Assembly (NCBI GenBank): GCA_950097015.1
Contig: CATNEN010000029.1
Span: 6,715,501 to 6,779,500 of the forward strand
Direction of reading: 5' to 3'
Length of the DNA stretch: 64,000 bases
From: Macrostomum hystrix
Taxonomy: Eukaryota; Platyhelminthes; Macrostomidae
Numbering within the stretch: the first letter of the stretch is position 1; each line of letters starts with the position of its first letter. Under the pieces are notes generated by a model. It made no database searches. It was not told where the DNA came from and saw nothing but the letters and a program-made list of their open reading frames with translations. This document shows, in pieces, positions 35,880-46,079 of the stretch. Made by a program: the position numbers and the translations under genes.

Positions 35880-37071
35880 TTAGTTTCCACCTCGCCTAAC
35901 AGGCAGATTTCGCTGCTGCTCGCCGCGCAAGCTTCCCGATGCCGATAGACGAGGCGAAGCCGACGCTGCAGCCGTTTCGTTGGGGCGCGGTCGACTTGGC
36001 TGCCACTTCACCACCATCAGGCGGTGCCTGGCCGTGCTTACCCGAATCCGTTTGTACACATGGTCAACCCAGGGCAGGTCGGCACTCCGGTCACGACGCC
36101 TCAACGCTTCAAAGGATGCTTCAACGACTGGCATCTCTTCGATTTTTCGTCTTGGAGGCAACGGCGGCGCTTCGTCTTCGAGCTGATGCTGACGCTGATG
36201 CTGATAAAGATGCTGATGATTTTGCTGCGGTTTCACAATCTGCTGCTGCTGGCGCAGTTGATTTTGCTGCCTCTGCGGCTGCTCTATCGACAATGTTCGC
36301 CGCATCGGCTGCTTCACTGCCGGCGCTCCGAATGAACCGGCGTTTCTTGCGCTCCCGCCGCCAACTTGCAAGATCAATGATCCTCCGGAGTGGCCGCGTC
36401 CTTGGCCGACGTCGCCTCTGTCGTAGCTGCCGCTCCTTGTCAGACTGCTGCTACGCCTTGGAGCGTGCTTGTCTGCGGACAGCTGGGCGCTTAGAACCGA
36501 CTGTGGCGACGCTTGCTGAAGCCGGTTGCTAGCGGCGTGATGACCTTGGAGCTCTACGGCTTGCGTCTGCGTCTCGTAGCTCTGCTGCAGAAGAATAGCG
36601 CGCAGCTGCTGGGACACAGATGGTCTGGCTGCCTCCTCGGCTGCCGCGGTCGCAGCCGCAGCCGAAGCTGCCTCAAGCCTTGCGTCTGCGCGCACCGGCT
36701 GACTCCGCGCGGACTGCGTCGTCTTCCACTGCGCCGACCTCTGCAGCGATGCAGTCGGCACTGCGGTGCCGCTCACGCTGCCACCGCCGGCAATTCTGGC
36801 TCGCAGCTGGTTCAAAGCCGCCTCCTCCGGTAGGCGAAATGCCACCGTCTTCTTCGGCGACGAGCCCTTGTCTCGGCTGGCAATGTCGAGGCTCGGCGCG
36901 GCGTTGACTCGCAGGCCATTGCTGACGGCTTCCACAGCTGGCCTGTCGCTGGATTCGCGCCTGCCATCTGTGCTGTCTGTGGAAGGCATGCCGCTCGATA
37001 AAGCTAGTTCTCGAATTCGCAGAAGCTCGTCGGCAAGGCGGTCCATCTCCTCGATGGCGGAGTGCAGCGGC

Positions 37072-37127
<56 letters not shown>

Positions 37128-37524
37128 GTGGTGCTGGTGGTGCTGGTGGTGCTGCTGCTGCTGGTGGTGCTGGTGGTGCTGGTGGTGCTGCTGCTGTTGC
37201 TGGTGGTGCTGCTGGTGCTTCTGCTGCTTATGAAACCGTGGCACTCGTTGTATATCGGTTTGAGTAGTCTGAGTGTTGGCTCTGTTTATCGTGAATTGGA
37301 AAGAAGCAAAGAAGTGGAATTCATGAGCTCGTAGCTTTTATCCACTGCAGTCTCAAATAAATCAATAACATTCAGGTGTTAAATCAGTGACATTCAGGTG
37401 TTAAATCAGTGACATTCAGGTGTTAAATCAGTGACATTCAGGTGTTAAATCAGCGACATTCATATGGCAGGTCAGTGATATTCAGATGGCTGGTAGTGAA
37501 ATTAAGCACTTGCCTTTCATTTAA

Positions 37525-37560
<36 letters not shown>

Positions 37561-38103
37561 AGGATGAAGATCTGTCCTTTGCAGCATCGACAATGATGAT
37601 CCTGCCTCCTGCTTCAAAGGCTGAACAACATTCAACTGGACGGTCGCAGTGCCGCTGCCACCAGCCGTGATGTCCTCCTCCCAGCGCCTGTCAAACTGCT
37701 CAACCAGCGACTGGCCGGCGAGGCTGCCGTTTCCGTTCAACCGCACGGAGGCCACCGACTGCGGCTTCAGCGGCGGAGCCTTCAGAGAGGCGCTGTCGAC
37801 CGAGGAATCCTCGTCGTCGCTTATGTCACCGTTGCCAAAGGCCGGACCGTCGGGCGCGTCAAACTGCGGATTGTAGAGCGTCTCGTAGGAGGAGCGCAAA
37901 TTCGGCTTGGCCTCGTGCAAGCGTTGCCTAGCAACCGGCTCAATGTAGGTGCTAGGCCGCAATTCGACCAGTTCGTTCACCTCGTCGTCGGAGGTGAGCA
38001 GTTCCAGAGTTTGGCGCCGATCTTTGCGCATGATCCGCCGCCTGGCTGGACCTCTAGGCCGCGATGGCAGCTGGCGCGGGCGGTCGCTGGTTGGAGAGTC
38101 CAT
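35880..38103 (-). CDS. Unrecognised 660-aa polyQ/polyH protein with PP1-docking-like motif
   Basis: I do not recognise the family. Exon 1 is 38103-37510 (198 codons) and exon 2 is 37268-35880 (462 codons plus stop), joined at a phase-0 intron (CAA|GTGCTT ... CACTCAG|ACT). ATG in the GAGCCATGG context is a good start. The N-terminus is Arg-rich (RRIMRKDRRQTLELL), then an acidic stretch GDISDDEDSS. Exon 1 ends in a polyQ tract, and exon 2 opens with a Gln/His tract of about 50 residues. Then comes an Ile/Leu/Glu-rich helix (EEMDRLADELLRIRELAL). KKTVAF (about residues 337-342) fits the RVxF docking motif for protein phosphatase 1. RRTLS and RRSSS resemble basophilic kinase sites, and APPLPPRR is an SH3-ligand-type motif. 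This suggests an intrinsically disordered scaffold or phosphatase regulator; that is inference only. Confidence 0.7.
37076..37122. repeat. (CTG)n trinucleotide tract, about 15 units
   Basis: A pure CTG run on the plus strand, encoding polyQ in exon 2 of the minus-strand gene. It is followed by interrupted CTG/GTG repeats giving Gln/His. A second CTG run of about 12 units at 37525-37561 encodes polyQ in exon 1 of the same gene. Confidence 0.9.
37368..37450. repeat. 22-bp tandem repeat in the intron of the polyQ gene
   Basis: Four copies of GTGACATTCAGGTGTTAAAT(CA) within the 241-bp intron. Confidence 0.85.
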
Positions 38104-38282
38104 GGCTCTGTGAGGGCCAGGCTAGCTACTGCGGCTGGGTGGATCTCATGCCGATGCAGACTTGAAGAGTTTATCCTGATTGGATCAAGTCAAACTTGCA
38201 GCTCAGCAGCCTGAGTTAAAAAATCCGAATAGGGTGTCAGAAATACAATGACTTTCTAGCACGGCTTGCACGCCTGGGAAAG

Positions 38283-38945
38283 AATCAGTAGGGGGAGAAT
38301 AGGACACCTGGGGTAGAATCAGCAGGGGGAGAAAAGGACACCTGGGGTAGAATCAGCAGGGGGAGAATAGGACACCTGGGGTAGAATCAGCTGGGGGAGA
38401 ATAGGACACTTGGGAAAGAATCAGCAGGGGGAGAAAAGGACACTTGGGAAAGAATCAGCAGGGGGAGAAAAGGACACTTGGGAAAGAATCAGCAAGGGGA
38501 GAAAAGGACACTTGGGAAAGAATCAGCAGGGGGAGAATAGGACACTTGGGAAAGAATCAGCAGGGGTAGAATAGGACACTTGGGAAAGAATCAGCAGGGG
38601 GAGAAAAGGACACTTGGGAAAGAATCAGCAGGGGGAGAATAGGACACCTGGGGTAGAATCAGCAGGGGGAGAAAAGGACACTTGGGAAAGAATCAGCAGG
38701 GGTAGAATAGGACACTTTGAAAGAATCAGCAGGGGGAGAATAGGACACTTGGGAAAGAATCAGCAGGGGGAGAATAGGACACTTGGGAAAGAATCAGCAG
38801 GGGGAGAATAGGACACTTGGGAAAGAATCAGCAGGGGGAGAATAGGACACTTGGGAAAGAATCAGCAGGGGGAGAATAGGACACTTTGAAAGAATCAGCA
38901 GGGGGAGAAAAGGACACTTGGGAAAGAATCAGCAGGGGGAGAATG
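38283..38945. repeat. 34-bp minisatellite
   Basis: About 19 copies of AGAATCAGCAGGGGGAGAAT(AGGACACTTGGGAA), with AGGACACCTGGGGT and other variants. Confidence 0.92.
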
Positions 38946-39814
38946 AGGAGAATGGTATGTTTGATGGACACACCTGGTGTAAATCAAGATGCATTCATTA
39001 AAAAACAGACTGACATGTTACCTTCTGTTGAATTTCTTGTAAGTTCCTGTTTAAATATCAATGGTCAGTATCCTGGCTTAACCTCACAAAGCAGCGCTTT
39101 AAGTTTAAAATTAGAAATGTTTTCAACTACAGGTTTAAAAATAAGAAATAAAGGTAGAGAATACACCTTTAGTTTACAGAAAACTGGCTAATGCGGTGCG
39201 CAATTTTCATTTCTCATTTTATATCTGTCCGCAGCCAACGGCTCAACTGAGAAACTGCATGGCCTGACAGTATGCTCAATAGGCATTAAACAGAGGCTAT
39301 ACTTGCCCGCGAGTGCAGCTGAGGTAGGAAATTGTGAAGGAAGACGTTGGCCGGTTGAGGTTGGTGGCAAAGACCAAAGACATTCCTTTCATAAGGCAAG
39401 AGCGTGGAGGGTGAAGCAGTTCTATTCAATCTGAGTATATACCCTAAATGGCATTGCCATGGTGGAGTCTGTCTACTTTGGAGTTTGCAGTTTGTCTCCT
39501 AATATATCAGTTTAACAATGCCGAATTTAGCAACTAATATTTCCTGACCAACAACCGTCTGTGTGCAATGGAGGGAGGTTCTTATAGAGAAAACTAAGCG
39601 CTTGATGTGAAATGAAATTGTCTTTTTTGTTGTTACACTGTGTGCGCGCGCTGACTTCGCACTGCTCAGTTTGAGTCCGTCTCTCTTAATTTGAGAAGCG
39701 GGATAGTAGAAAATAAAACTTAGTACGTTTCATACGACTAATCATATTTATATCAAGGAATAAAAGAACAGCGGGAAAACATACAAAAAACTGACTGGAT
39801 TAGAAAATAAAGAG

Positions 39815-41370
39815 AGCGGCGGAGAGAAATGGAGAGAGCGGGGGAGAGAAATGGAGAGCGGGGGAGAGAAATGGAGAGCGGGGGAGAGAAATGGAGAGCG
39901 GGGGAGAGAAATGGAGAGCGGGGGAGAGAAATGGAGAGAGCGGGGGAGAGAAATGTAGAGCGGGAGAGAGAAATGGAGAGCAGGGGAGAGAAATGGAAAG
40001 CGCGGGGAGAGAAATGGAGAGAGCAGGGGAGAGAAATGGAGAGAGCAGGGGAGAGAAATGGAGAGAGCAGGGGAGAGAAATGGAGAGAGCAGGGGAGAGA
40101 AATGGAGAGAGCAGGGGAGAGAAATGGAGAGAGCGGGGGAAAGAAATGGAGAGCGGGGGAGAGAAATGGAGAGAGCTGGGGAGAGAAATGGAGAGCGGGG
40201 GAGAGAAATGGAGAGAGCTGGGGAGAGAAATGGAGAGAGCGGGGGAGAGAAATGCAGAGCGGGGGAGAGAAATGGAGAGAGCTGGGGAGAGAAATGGAGA
40301 GAGCGGGGGGAGAGAAATGGAGAGCGGGGGGAGAGAAATGGAGAGAGCTGGGGAGAGAAATGAAGAGAGCAGGGGAGAGAAATGGAGAGAGCGGGGGGAG
40401 AGAAATGGAGAGCGGGGGAGAGAAATGGAGAGAGCTGGGGAGAGAAATGGAGAGAGCGGGGGAGAGTAATGGAGAGCGGGGGGAGAGAAATGGAGAGAGC
40501 AGGGGAGAGAAATGGAGAGAGCTGGGGAGAGAAATGGAGAGCGAGGGAGAAAAATGGAGAGAGCGGGGGAGAGAAATGGAGAGCGGGGGAGAGAAATGGA
40601 GAGAGCTGGGGAGAGAAATGGAGAGAGCGGGGGACAGAAATGTAGAGCGGGAGAGAGAAATGGAGAGCGCGGGAGAGAAATGGAAAGCGCGGGGAGAGAA
40701 ATGGAGAGAGCAGGGAAGAGAAATGGAGAGAGCAGGGGAGAGAAATGGAGAGAGCAGGGGAGAGAAATGGAGAGAGCAGGGGAGAGAAATGGAGAGAGCT
40801 GGGGAGAGAAATGGAGAGCGAGGGAGAAAAATGGAGAGAGCGGGGGAGAGAAATGGAGAGCGGGGGAGAGAAATGGAGAGCAGGGGAGAGAAATGGAGAG
40901 AGCGGGGGAGAGAAATGGAGAGCGGCGGAGAGAAATGGAGAGAGCTGGGGTGAGAAATGGAGAGAGCGGGGGAGAGAAATGGAGAGATCGGGGGAGAGAA
41001 ATGGAGAGCGGGGGGAGAGAAATGGAGAGAGCTGGGGAGAGAAATGGAGAGAGCGGGGAGAGAAATGGAAAGCGCGGGGAGAGAAATGGAGAGAGCGGGG
41101 AGAGAAATGGAGAGAGCGGGAGAGAGAAATGGAAAGCGCGGGGAGAGAAATGGAGAAAGCAGGGGAGAGAAATGGAGAGAGCTGGGGAGAGAAATGGAGA
41201 GCGGGAGAGAGAAATGGAGAGAGCGGGGGAGAGAAATGGAGAGCGGGGGAGAGAAATGTAGAGCGGGAGAGAGAAATGGAGAGAGCGGGGGAGAGAAATG
41301 GAGAGCGGGGGAGAGAAATGGAGAGAGTTGGGGAGAGAAATGAAGAGAGCGGGGGAGAGAAATGGAGAGG
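39815..41370. repeat. Purine-rich 22-24-bp minisatellite, about 68 units
   Basis: GAGAGAAATGGAGAGCGGGG-type units of variable length, almost all purine on the plus strand for 1.5 kb. Such purine/pyrimidine strand asymmetry can form triplex (H-DNA). Open in many frames on both strands; the 549-codon minus-strand ORF here is an artefact of composition. Confidence 0.93.
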
Positions 41371-41557
41371 AAAAGAGAAATAGTCTGTGAAAAACTAGAA
41401 CGATGATAAGTAAAGACGGTGAGAATTGAAATGTTTGCATTGATAGCAAAGGCTTTAGTGTTTAATATGTACTATTTAAATTGATATGTATATTTAAATA
41501 AAATCACAGTTTAAAACTTCTTATTGCTGACTGAAAGTAATGCCAAAATATGACGAT

Positions 41558-41630
41558 CACCCCAGGAGGGACTCGAACCCTCAACCTCCGGATTAGAAGT
41601 CCGACGCGCTATCCATTGCGCCACTGGGGC
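41558..41630 (-). tRNA. trnR-UCU: tRNA-Arg(UCU), copy 1
   Basis: A 73-nt intronless tRNA: 5' GCCCCAG acceptor strand, A box TGGCGCAATGG, anticodon loop CTTCTAA (TCT), B box GGTTCGAGTCC, 3' strand CTGGGGT and discriminator G. The acceptor stem pairs except for a G-U wobble at position 1-72. A TTTT Pol III terminator lies about 13 nt downstream. It is the left, outward-facing member of a pair around the satellite at 41890-42430. The 5' flank (CACATTCAAGTGGC...) is shared with copy 3. Confidence 0.96.
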
Positions 41631-41889
41631 TCACATTCAAGTGGCTTTGAAAGTGCTAAAATGAACCATAAAATTCTTGAATCAGCACTTGCTTCAGTTT
41701 TAGAACCACAAAAATTGACAGATCAACAGCAACAGCTGAGCAGCTCTGAGCTCACACAAGCCAACAGGCACTCAGGAACTCACAGCTGGCCAATGATCAA
41801 TAGCCCCAATATACTGAAGCTAAGCCAGTGCACAAACTGTGAGGTAAGGAAAAAAAATCATCGATTCCCCATCCTCTCCGCATCCTCAT

Positions 41890-42430
41890 CTCCCATTCTC
41901 ATGTCTCACTGATCTCCCATTCTCATGTCTCACTGATCTCCCATTCTCATGTCTCACTGATCTCCCATTCTCATGTCTCACTGATCTCCCATTCTCATGT
42001 CTCACTGATCTCCCATTCTCATGTCTCACTGATCTCCCATTCTCATGTCTCACTGATCTCCCATTCTCATGTCTCACTGATCTCCCATTCTCATGTCTCA
42101 CTGATCTCACATTCTCATGTCTCACTATCTCCCATTCTCATGTCTCACAGATCTCACATTCTCATGTCTCACTGATCTCCCATTCTCATGTCTCACTGAT
42201 CTCCCATTCTCATGTCTCACTGATCTCACATTCTCATGTCTCACTGATCTCACATTCTCATGCCTCACTGATCTCCCATTCTCATGTCTCACTGATCTCC
42301 CATTCTCATGTCTCACTGATCTCCCATTCTCATGTCTCACTGATCTCCCATTCTCATGTCTCACTGATCTCCCATTCTCATGTCTCACTGATCTCACATT
42401 CTCATGCCTCACTGATCTCACATTCTCAAC
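41890..42430. repeat. 24-bp satellite block A between tRNA-Arg copies 1 and 2
   Basis: About 22 units of 24 bp (CTGATCTCCCATTCTCATGT plus CTCA), with CCC/CAC and minor variants. The same repeat appears only inside outward-facing tRNA-Arg pairs in this window (41.9, 46.1, 49.7 and 55.9 kb). Confidence 0.95.
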
Positions 42431-42648
42431 TTTCAAAATGCTAGCATACAATTCGACTCCCGGTACTTGACTAGTGTAGAAAGTGCATTTTAGAGTCCCT
42501 GGTACTTTTCGGGAGCAGCCGAGAGTTGAGCAGCAGGTGTGCAGCTTGTACGAGAAGCAGCAAATTTCTGGCGAAGCGCAAATTGAAATCTGTTCCGCAC
42601 TTTGTGTATAGCAGGTTTTTATGTTCACTGCCATCCAAGTTACCACGA

Positions 42649-42721
42649 GCCCCAGTGGCGCAATGGATAGCGCGTCGGACTTCTAATCCGGAGGTTGAGG
42701 GTTCGAGTCCCTCCCGGGGTG
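42649..42721 (+). tRNA. trnR-UCU: tRNA-Arg(UCU), copy 2 (acceptor-stem variant)
   Basis: Same 73-nt tRNA, but with CCCGGGG in place of CCTGGGG at the 3' side. This makes an A-C mismatch at acceptor pair 6-67 that no other intact copy has. A run of seven T lies just downstream. It may be less efficiently processed. The 5' flank resembles those of copies 5 and 7 (CACTGCC...GTTACC). Confidence 0.94.
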
Positions 42722-42889
42722 CTGAGGTTTTTTTGTACATTGAAGCTTGTATCTTTACTCGCAATTCCACACATGTTTCCATCTAATCTTAGCGCCATTA
42801 CCACCGGAACGAGATTGGACACGATCTCATACCTATTGTCGCATCATCTACCGCACACATGTTCTACTGATGTAGCTCGTAGATTGTTT

Positions 42890-42940
42890 GCCCCAGAAGG
42901 GATTCGAGCCATTAACCTCCGTATTACAAGTCCGGCGTGG
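42890..42940 (-). pseudogene. tRNA-like 3' fragment
   Basis: On the minus strand, GACTTGTAATACGGAGGTTA followed by CTCGAATCCC and CTGGGGC resembles the anticodon-to-3'-end half of the neighbouring tRNA-Arg genes. The anticodon triplet is TGT and the 5' half is missing. It is a decayed copy. Confidence 0.6.
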
Positions 42941-43239
42941 ACTCACAAAAGACGTGATTGTGATAGTCAAGCTTTTAGAGAATTCGTCACTTTCTTTATC
43001 GAGCATTTCTGAAGCGTCGTCAAACTAATATCTGACCCACAACAATAATTTAATTAGCAAGGAGTTCATTGTCAACAATCTTCTAGGTCTGAGTGTGTAA
43101 ACAAAACTTAACAGCGACTAACATTGACACAACAGTTCCTTTGAAACTGTTTAAAGCAGTATATTTAGCGTTTTCAATCGTTTACATTGTTTAAAAAGAC
43201 TTTTTACACAACATGTAAGCATGGCGCACGCTATCTGCA

Positions 43240-43855
43240 GGTGAGCAGCCAGTCTCACACCAGCCAGGTGCAGTTGAGCAGCCAGTCTCACACCAGCCAG
43301 CTGCAGATGAGCAGCCAGTCTCACACCAGCCAGCTGCATGTGAGCAGCCAGTCTCACACCAACCAGCTGCAGGTGAGCAGCCAGTATCACACCAGCCAGC
43401 TGCAGGTGAGCAGCCAGTCTCACACCAGCCAGCTGCAGGTGAGCAGCCAGTCTCACACCAGCCAGCTGCAGATGAGCAGCCAGTCTCACACCAGCCAGCT
43501 GCATGTGAGCAGCCAGTCTCACACCAGCCAGCTGCAGGTGAGCAGCCAGTCTCACACCAGCCAGCTGCAGGTGAGCAGCCAGTCTCACACCAGCCAGCTG
43601 CAGGTGAGCAGCCAGTCTCACACCAGCCAGCTGCAGATGAGCAGCCAGTCTCACACCAGCCAGCTGCATGTGAGCAGCCAGTCTCACACCAGCCAGCTGC
43701 AGGTGAGCAGCCAGTCTCACACCAGCCAGCTGCAGGTGAGCAGCCAGTCTCACACCAGCCAGCTGCAGGTGAGCAGCCAGTCTCACACCAGCCAGCTGCA
43801 GGTGAGCAGCCAGTCTCACACCAGCCAGCTGCATGTGAGCAGCCAGTCTCAATGT
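43240..43855. repeat. 33-bp minisatellite, about 18.5 units
   Basis: Units AGCCAGTCTCACACCAGCCA(GCTGCAGGTG AGC) in which every copy contains CTGCAG|GTGAGC, a good match to an acceptor-donor pair placed back to back. It lies immediately 3' of the minus-strand zinc-finger-like ORF. Only one or two units are present in the inverted copy at 58.2 kb. Confidence 0.93.
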
Positions 43856-44925
43856 AGCGAGCTGCCGCAGGCTCCGTCACTTCGGCGCGAGTGTCGGCTG
43901 ACGCCTGCCGCGGTCAGAAACACTCGGCCACAGCGCAGACAGGGAAAGACCCGACCGGTGCCCGAGCGACCAAGGCGCTGCAGCACGTGACGCATCACGT
44001 GATCATTTCGGCTTCGTGGCGGCTGCGGCAGTCGGCTGGCTTCGTCGGCGCAGATGCTGCAGTCGCCGCTGCTGGGCACGTGGGAGCTGATGTGCCGCTC
44101 TAGGCTGACCAGGTCCCGCAGTGGCTGCTCAGAGCAGCGCCGAAGGCAGCAGGTGAAGGACCTGGACTGCTGCATTGTCGTCTGAGATGTCGACGTTGAT
44201 TGCAGTGTTAAGGACGGAGTAGACCAAGATGATGATTGGCTGAATCGAGTAAAATCTGACATTGCTGACATGTCCGCAGACATTGGCACAGACATTGGCG
44301 CAGACATCGGCACAGACAGTGGCACAGACAGTGGCACAGACAGTGGCACAGACAGTGGCGAAGACATTGGCGCAGACATCGGCACAGACAGTGGCACAGA
44401 CAGTGGCACAGACAGTGGCACAGACAGTGGCACAGACAGTGGCGCAGACATCGGCACAGACAGTGGCGAAGACAGTTGCGCAGACATCGGCACAGACAGT
44501 GGCGAAGACATCGGCACAGACAGTGGCGCAGACATCGGCACAGACAGTGGCGAAGACAGTTGCGCAGACATCGGCACAGACAGTGGCGCAGACATCGGCA
44601 CAGACAGTGGCGCAGAAATCGGCACAGACAGTGGCGCAGACATCGGCACAGACAGTTGCGCAGACATCGGCACAGACAGTGGCGCAGACATCGGCACAGA
44701 CAGTGGCGAAGACAGTGGCACAGACAGTGGCGCAGACATTGGCACAGACAGTGGCGCAGACATTGGCGCGGTGATATGCTGCAAAGCATGCCGAAAAGCC
44801 CTCAGCCTGCAGACGAACTTCAGGCTGCAGAAGCCGCAGGCGGGATGGCCGGCCCGGACTGTCAGCAGACGGGCAGCCATCGATTGGCAGCTTGATGAAG
44901 CCGGAGGATGCTGACTGGGCTGCAT
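43849..44925 (-). CDS. Zinc-finger-like protein with S-x-P-[LM] repeat linker, 358 aa
   Basis: Not a family I can name. One C2H2 finger with exact spacing lies near the N-terminus: C30, C33, H46, H50 (CGFCSLKFVCRLRAFRHALQH). Then comes a linker of about 150 residues made of S[AVS]P[LM] tetrapeptides, encoded by a 12-bp tandem repeat. A C-terminal region follows with three further Cys/His clusters: C-x3-C...H-x3-H in SLERHISSH, CSIC...HVMRH, and CLRCGRVF...VSRH lacking its second His. Cys/His regularity outside the repeat argues that the ORF is real. ATG at 44925. About 145 bp upstream are a CRE (TGACGTCA) and an inverted CCAAT box. A second, internally deleted copy lies inverted at 57973-58308. 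A nuclear DNA-binding role is inference. Confidence 0.6.
   Translation of the reverse strand: MQPSQHPPASSSCQSMAARLLTVRAGHPACGFCSLKFVCRLRAFRHALQHITAPMSAPLSVPMSAPLSVPLSSPLSVPMSAPLSVPMSAQLSVPMSAPLSVPISAPLSVPMSAPLSVPMSAQLSSPLSVPMSAPLSVPMSSPLSVPMSAQLSSPLSVPMSAPLSVPLSVPLSVPLSVPLSVPMSAPMSSPLSVPLSVPLSVPLSVPMSAPMSVPMSADMSAMSDFTRFSQSSSWSTPSLTLQSTSTSQTTMQQSRSFTCCLRRCSEQPLRDLVSLERHISSHVPSSGDCSICADEASRLPQPPRSRNDHVMRHVLQRLGRSGTGRVFPCLRCGRVFLTAAGVSRHSRRSDGACGSSLH
44270..44770. repeat. 12-bp repeat coding for the SxPL linker
   Basis: About 42 copies of GACAGTGGCACA / GACATCGGCACA-type 12-mers inside the zinc-finger-like ORF. The 12-bp period keeps the frame on every contraction or expansion. The inverted copy retains only about five units. 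Confidence 0.9.
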
Positions 44926-45067
44926 TGCGAAGGCGATGGCTCTGGATGAGACTGTAGACTCAACGGTCGAATAGATGATAGACTTGATGACGATTCGCTA
45001 ATTGCGCATGCTTTATGCTGCAGCTCAGCCTGGGTCCACAGCTCTGCAGCCAATAGGAGAGCAGCTG

Positions 45068-45075
45068 TGACGTCA
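45068..45075 (-). promoter_or_regulatory. CRE (TGACGTCA) upstream of zinc-finger-like ORF
   Basis: A perfect palindromic ATF/CREB site, with an inverted CCAAT box (CCTATTGGCT on the minus strand) about 15 bp nearer the gene. The same arrangement is kept in the inverted copy (57823-57830). That is expected after recent duplication and so does not itself prove selection. Confidence 0.6.
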
Positions 45076-45749
45076 TCGGGCAACGCCGAATAGTCTATGG
45101 TCTAGATCAGTCATTGGTCGACAGTTTCACGAGCTCAGGGGAGGCATCCTCTCCAGTTAGAACTAACCATTGTTATCATCTGCCTAGCAACTATTCAAGG
45201 TAGGTCAGCCAAAGGTGTTCACACCTGTAAATGGATTTGAAATCCGAAATTTACAACTGTTTAGCAAGCGAGTCAGGCTGCAGACTCGCATGGTCTCAGC
45301 TGAGAACATCTGGAGTACACGCTGAGTACCCGCTGAGTTCACTGCGAATTGGCGGTCAGACATTGTTGCTGAGTAGCAACTGACTGTCTGATAACTGACT
45401 CATGGATGGACAGCGAATCGGACTCAGGGCTGGGCACACCTGGGTGAATCCAAAGGAAGAGGAAAATGGAGTTGTCCTCACTCAGCCAGGTTGCCATGGT
45501 GATGCAATGACAGTCACCAGATTGCGCTTAATGGGGTCATACGGCTGTTGGGTCATAGAGAGCAGGGGGAGAAAGGGAGAGGAACAGAGAAGTGTGGGTG
45601 ACAAATTAAAATGATGAGGGGTAAATCTCAGCTGAGCAAGCAAAGGCTATGATGTTTAAAATATATAAATGTATTTAAATTTGTTTTAACACAAACTTTG
45701 TTTTTGAACTTCTTATTGCTGACTGAAAGTAATGCCAAAATATGACGAT

Positions 45750-45822
45750 CACCCCAGGAGGGACTCGAACCCTCAACCTCCGGATTAGAAGTCCGACGCG
45801 CTATCCATTGCGCCACTGGGGC
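45750..45822 (-). tRNA. trnR-UCU: tRNA-Arg(UCU), copy 3
   Basis: Intact 73-nt tRNA identical in sequence to copy 1, with the same flanks on both sides (more than 200 bp). It has a TTTT terminator. It is the left member of the outward-facing pair around satellite block B and the counterpart of copy 9 in the inverted arm. Confidence 0.96.
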
Positions 45823-46079
45823 TCACATTCAAGTGGCTTTGAAAGTGCTAAAATGAACCATAAAATTCTTGAATCAGCACTTGCTTCAGTTTTAGAACCA
45901 CAAAAATTGACAGATCAACAGCAACAGCTGAGCAGCTCTGAGCTCACACAAGCCAACAGGCACTCAGGAACTCACAGCTGGCCAATGATCAATAGCCCCA
46001 TTGTACTGAAGCTCAGCTAGTGACAAACTGTGAGGTGAGGAAAATAAATCATCGATTCCCCATCCTCTCCGCATCCTGA

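Larger units (their letters stand above)
38104..41557. other. Intergenic region dominated by minisatellites
   Basis: Promoter region of the polyQ gene, then a 34-bp array (38283-38945), 870 bp of mostly unique DNA without a recognisable gene, and a long purine-rich array (39815-41370). Confidence 0.5.

Noticed and set aside
39800-41449. A 549-codon minus-strand ORF and many long plus-strand ORFs
   Set aside because: They consist wholly of a purine/pyrimidine tandem array, are open in several frames on both strands, and have no non-repetitive domain.
41550-41912. ORFs containing GGTRTLNLRIRSPTRYPLRH-type peptides, repeated in several places
   Set aside because: They are translations through the tRNA-Arg genes and their flanks; similar ORFs appear wherever the tRNA occurs.
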